Below the pieces are notes generated by a model. It did no database searches, had not been told where the DNA came from, and saw only the letters and a list, made by a program, of their open reading frames with translations. From Moraxella equi (GTDB lineage: Bacteria; Pseudomonadota; Gammaproteobacteria; Pseudomonadales; Moraxellaceae), in contig NZ_MXAP01000120.1 of NCBI RefSeq assembly GCF_002027555.1, positions 1 to 6,963 of the forward strand: a stretch of 6,963 nt of DNA. The letters are read 5' to 3'. The translations under genes were made by a program, and so were the position numbers. Below, one piece after another: positions 6,270 to 6,963 of the stretch. Positions within the stretch are counted from its first letter, which is position 1; every line of letters starts with the position of its first letter.

Positions 6270-6806
6270 TTATTCATATAAATCAAATTCATCATCATTT
6301 TTTAAACCTTTAATAAAGGTTGCAAAATCTTTTGCTAAAAATGTTTTTTCATAATCACATTCTTGGTCAATATGGATAATGCAAGGTTCGCCATTTTTGC
6401 CACATTTGCTATAATCAAATGCAACCATATCGTGTCCTGCTGACGGACAACTTGCAAAATAAACACAGTCATTAGGATAACCCCATTCATCAATCATAAA
6501 TTGACTACCAAGTTCACCACAGAGTGAATAATCTTTTTCTCTATGTATGCCAAAAATACCTGTAATGGCAATATGGTCTTCTGCCCAAGAAGTCGGTGTA
6601 TCAGTTGAATGGCAAGTATTAAAGGGCGTACCGCCATTTTGATAACGCATAAATTCAATATAATCTTCTGGTAATTTAAATCCAAGTTCATTTTCAATTT
6701 CTAATAACAGTTCATCAGAAAATGGCTCGCTAATATAGGCTTCTTGGGCGTATTCATCATTATCCCAAAAATTTTCAAAATCAAAATCTTTAAATGTTTC
6801 ACTCAT
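6270..6806 (-). CDS. SMI1/KNR4 (SUKH) family protein, putative immunity protein
   Basis: This 178-residue cytosolic protein has the SMI1/KNR4 signature: an acidic N-terminus, then FSDELLLEIENELGFKLP followed by EDYIEFMRYQNGG (29-59), the classic helix leading into YxxFxxxxNGG. A central strand region includes IAITGIFGIHREKDYS (79-94), and WGYPNDCVYFASCPSAGHD (108-126) precedes a short C-terminal helix (FATFIKGLK). Bacterial SUKH proteins commonly neutralise nuclease or other toxins of contact-dependent and polymorphic toxin systems, so immunity is a family-based inference. No matching toxin is adjacent; the nearest toxin-related gene is the Hint protein across prpC. It has seven cysteines (65, 96, 114, 120, 135, 142, 150), though no clear metal motif. 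The ATG at 6804-6806 has AAAGG (6816-6820) 9 nt upstream. GGTGCGT palindromes on both sides suggest a discrete cassette. Confidence 0.85.
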   Translation of the reverse strand: MSETFKDFDFENFWDNDEYAQEAYISEPFSDELLLEIENELGFKLPEDYIEFMRYQNGGTPFNTCHSTDTPTSWAEDHIAITGIFGIHREKDYSLCGELGSQFMIDEWGYPNDCVYFASCPSAGHDMVAFDYSKCGKNGEPCIIHIDQECDYEKTFLAKDFATFIKGLKNDDEFDLYE

Positions 6807-6843
6807 AAATTTTTACCTTTTAAAATTAAGATACTCTTTAAAT

Positions 6844-6860
6844 GGTGCGTGTTACGCACC
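6844..6860. repeat. GGTGCGT-type palindrome upstream of the SUKH gene
   Basis: GGTGCGT (6844-6850) and ACGCACC (6854-6860) are perfect 7-bp arms around a 3-nt loop, symmetric on both strands. It is 37 nt upstream of the SUKH start and is nearly the same sequence as the left edge of the window. It could be a terminator for a gene to the right or a dispersed repeat. Confidence 0.6.
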
Positions 6861-6864
6861 TTTG

Positions 6865-6884
6865 TATACCCCTTTTAAGGTATA
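6865..6884. promoter_or_regulatory. Short TATACC/GGTATA inverted repeat upstream of the SUKH gene
   Basis: TATACC (6865-6870) and GGTATA (6879-6884) flank an 8-nt spacer. The right arm runs into a plus-strand TATAAT (6881-6886), which could be a -10 box for a divergent gene, but no -35 is seen at 16-18 nt. It may be an operator; the evidence is only the symmetry. Confidence 0.25.
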
Positions 6885-6899
6885 ATAAGCAAAAACCTG

Positions 6900-6908
6900 T
6901 TATCCACA
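6900..6908 (+). promoter_or_regulatory. Consensus DnaA-box match (TTATCCACA)
   Basis: The nine bases match the high-affinity DnaA box exactly. Only a single copy was noticed, with no array and no origin-associated gene, so this is a site match and not an origin call. Confidence 0.3.
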
Positions 6909-6963
6909 TCTTGTACGCACCTTAGAACCATAAGGGCAACCACCAAGATAAGTTCGTGTCGTA

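Noticed and set aside
6494..6697. Second minus-strand frame of 67 codons inside the SUKH gene
   Set aside because: It is an out-of-frame shadow; the SUKH frame has the family motifs and the ribosome site.
6900..6908. Replication origin based on the DnaA box
   Set aside because: A single box without an array, an AT-rich unwinding element in the right place or dnaA/dnaN/gyrB neighbours is not enough.
6875..6963. Minus-strand frame entering from the right edge and stopping at 6875-6877 (28 residues), and another stopping at 6900-6902
   Set aside because: Both are open to the edge but too short to recognise, and the frames compete; neither can be supported as a gene end without more sequence.

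Overview
The window looks like Moraxellaceae chromosome, probably Moraxella. It is AT-rich, all five stop codons read as TAA, and it carries a 2-methylcitrate cycle locus of the AcnD type known from gammaproteobacteria and Neisseria. The genus is an inference from general character, not from a marker gene. All five genes I accept lie on the minus strand, so transcription runs from high to low coordinates.

In transcription order the layout is: (1) 6270-6806, a SMI1/KNR4 (SUKH) family protein, with a GGTGCGT-type palindrome on each side; (2) 6056-6269, a very AT-rich 214-bp region with three inverted repeats built from one GGATAAT-like half-site, the likely prp control region; (3) 4895-6055, prpC, 2-methylcitrate synthase; (4) a strong hairpin at 4850-4887, then a stand-alone Hint (hedgehog/intein) domain gene at 4072-4785 with its own candidate -10 box; (5) 1420-4002, acnD, Fe/S-dependent 2-methylcitrate dehydratase; (6) a hairpin at 1368-1398; (7) 26-1342, a large PIN-like nuclease protein with two C-terminal zinc ribbons; (8) a terminator-like GGTGCGT palindrome at 1-23.

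PrpC condenses propionyl-CoA with oxaloacetate, and AcnD dehydrates the resulting 2-methylcitrate. Their usual partners, prpB (2-methylisocitrate lyase) and prpF (2-methylaconitate isomerase), are not in the window. Where they might be expected, upstream of prpC and downstream of acnD, sit the SUKH and PIN genes, and the Hint gene separates prpC from acnD. The three extra genes are visibly poorer in G+C than the metabolic core: 17/60 G+C at 61-120 and 21/60 at 4381-4440, against 35/60 at 3301-3360 inside acnD. The locus therefore looks like a conserved metabolic pair with accessory genes of toxin/immunity and defence type inserted around and between its members.

No intergenic stretch reaches 300 bp. 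I see no rRNA, tRNA, CRISPR array or transposase gene. The last 157 bp (6807-6963) hold a palindrome, a further short inverted repeat, a consensus DnaA box and no gene I can name.
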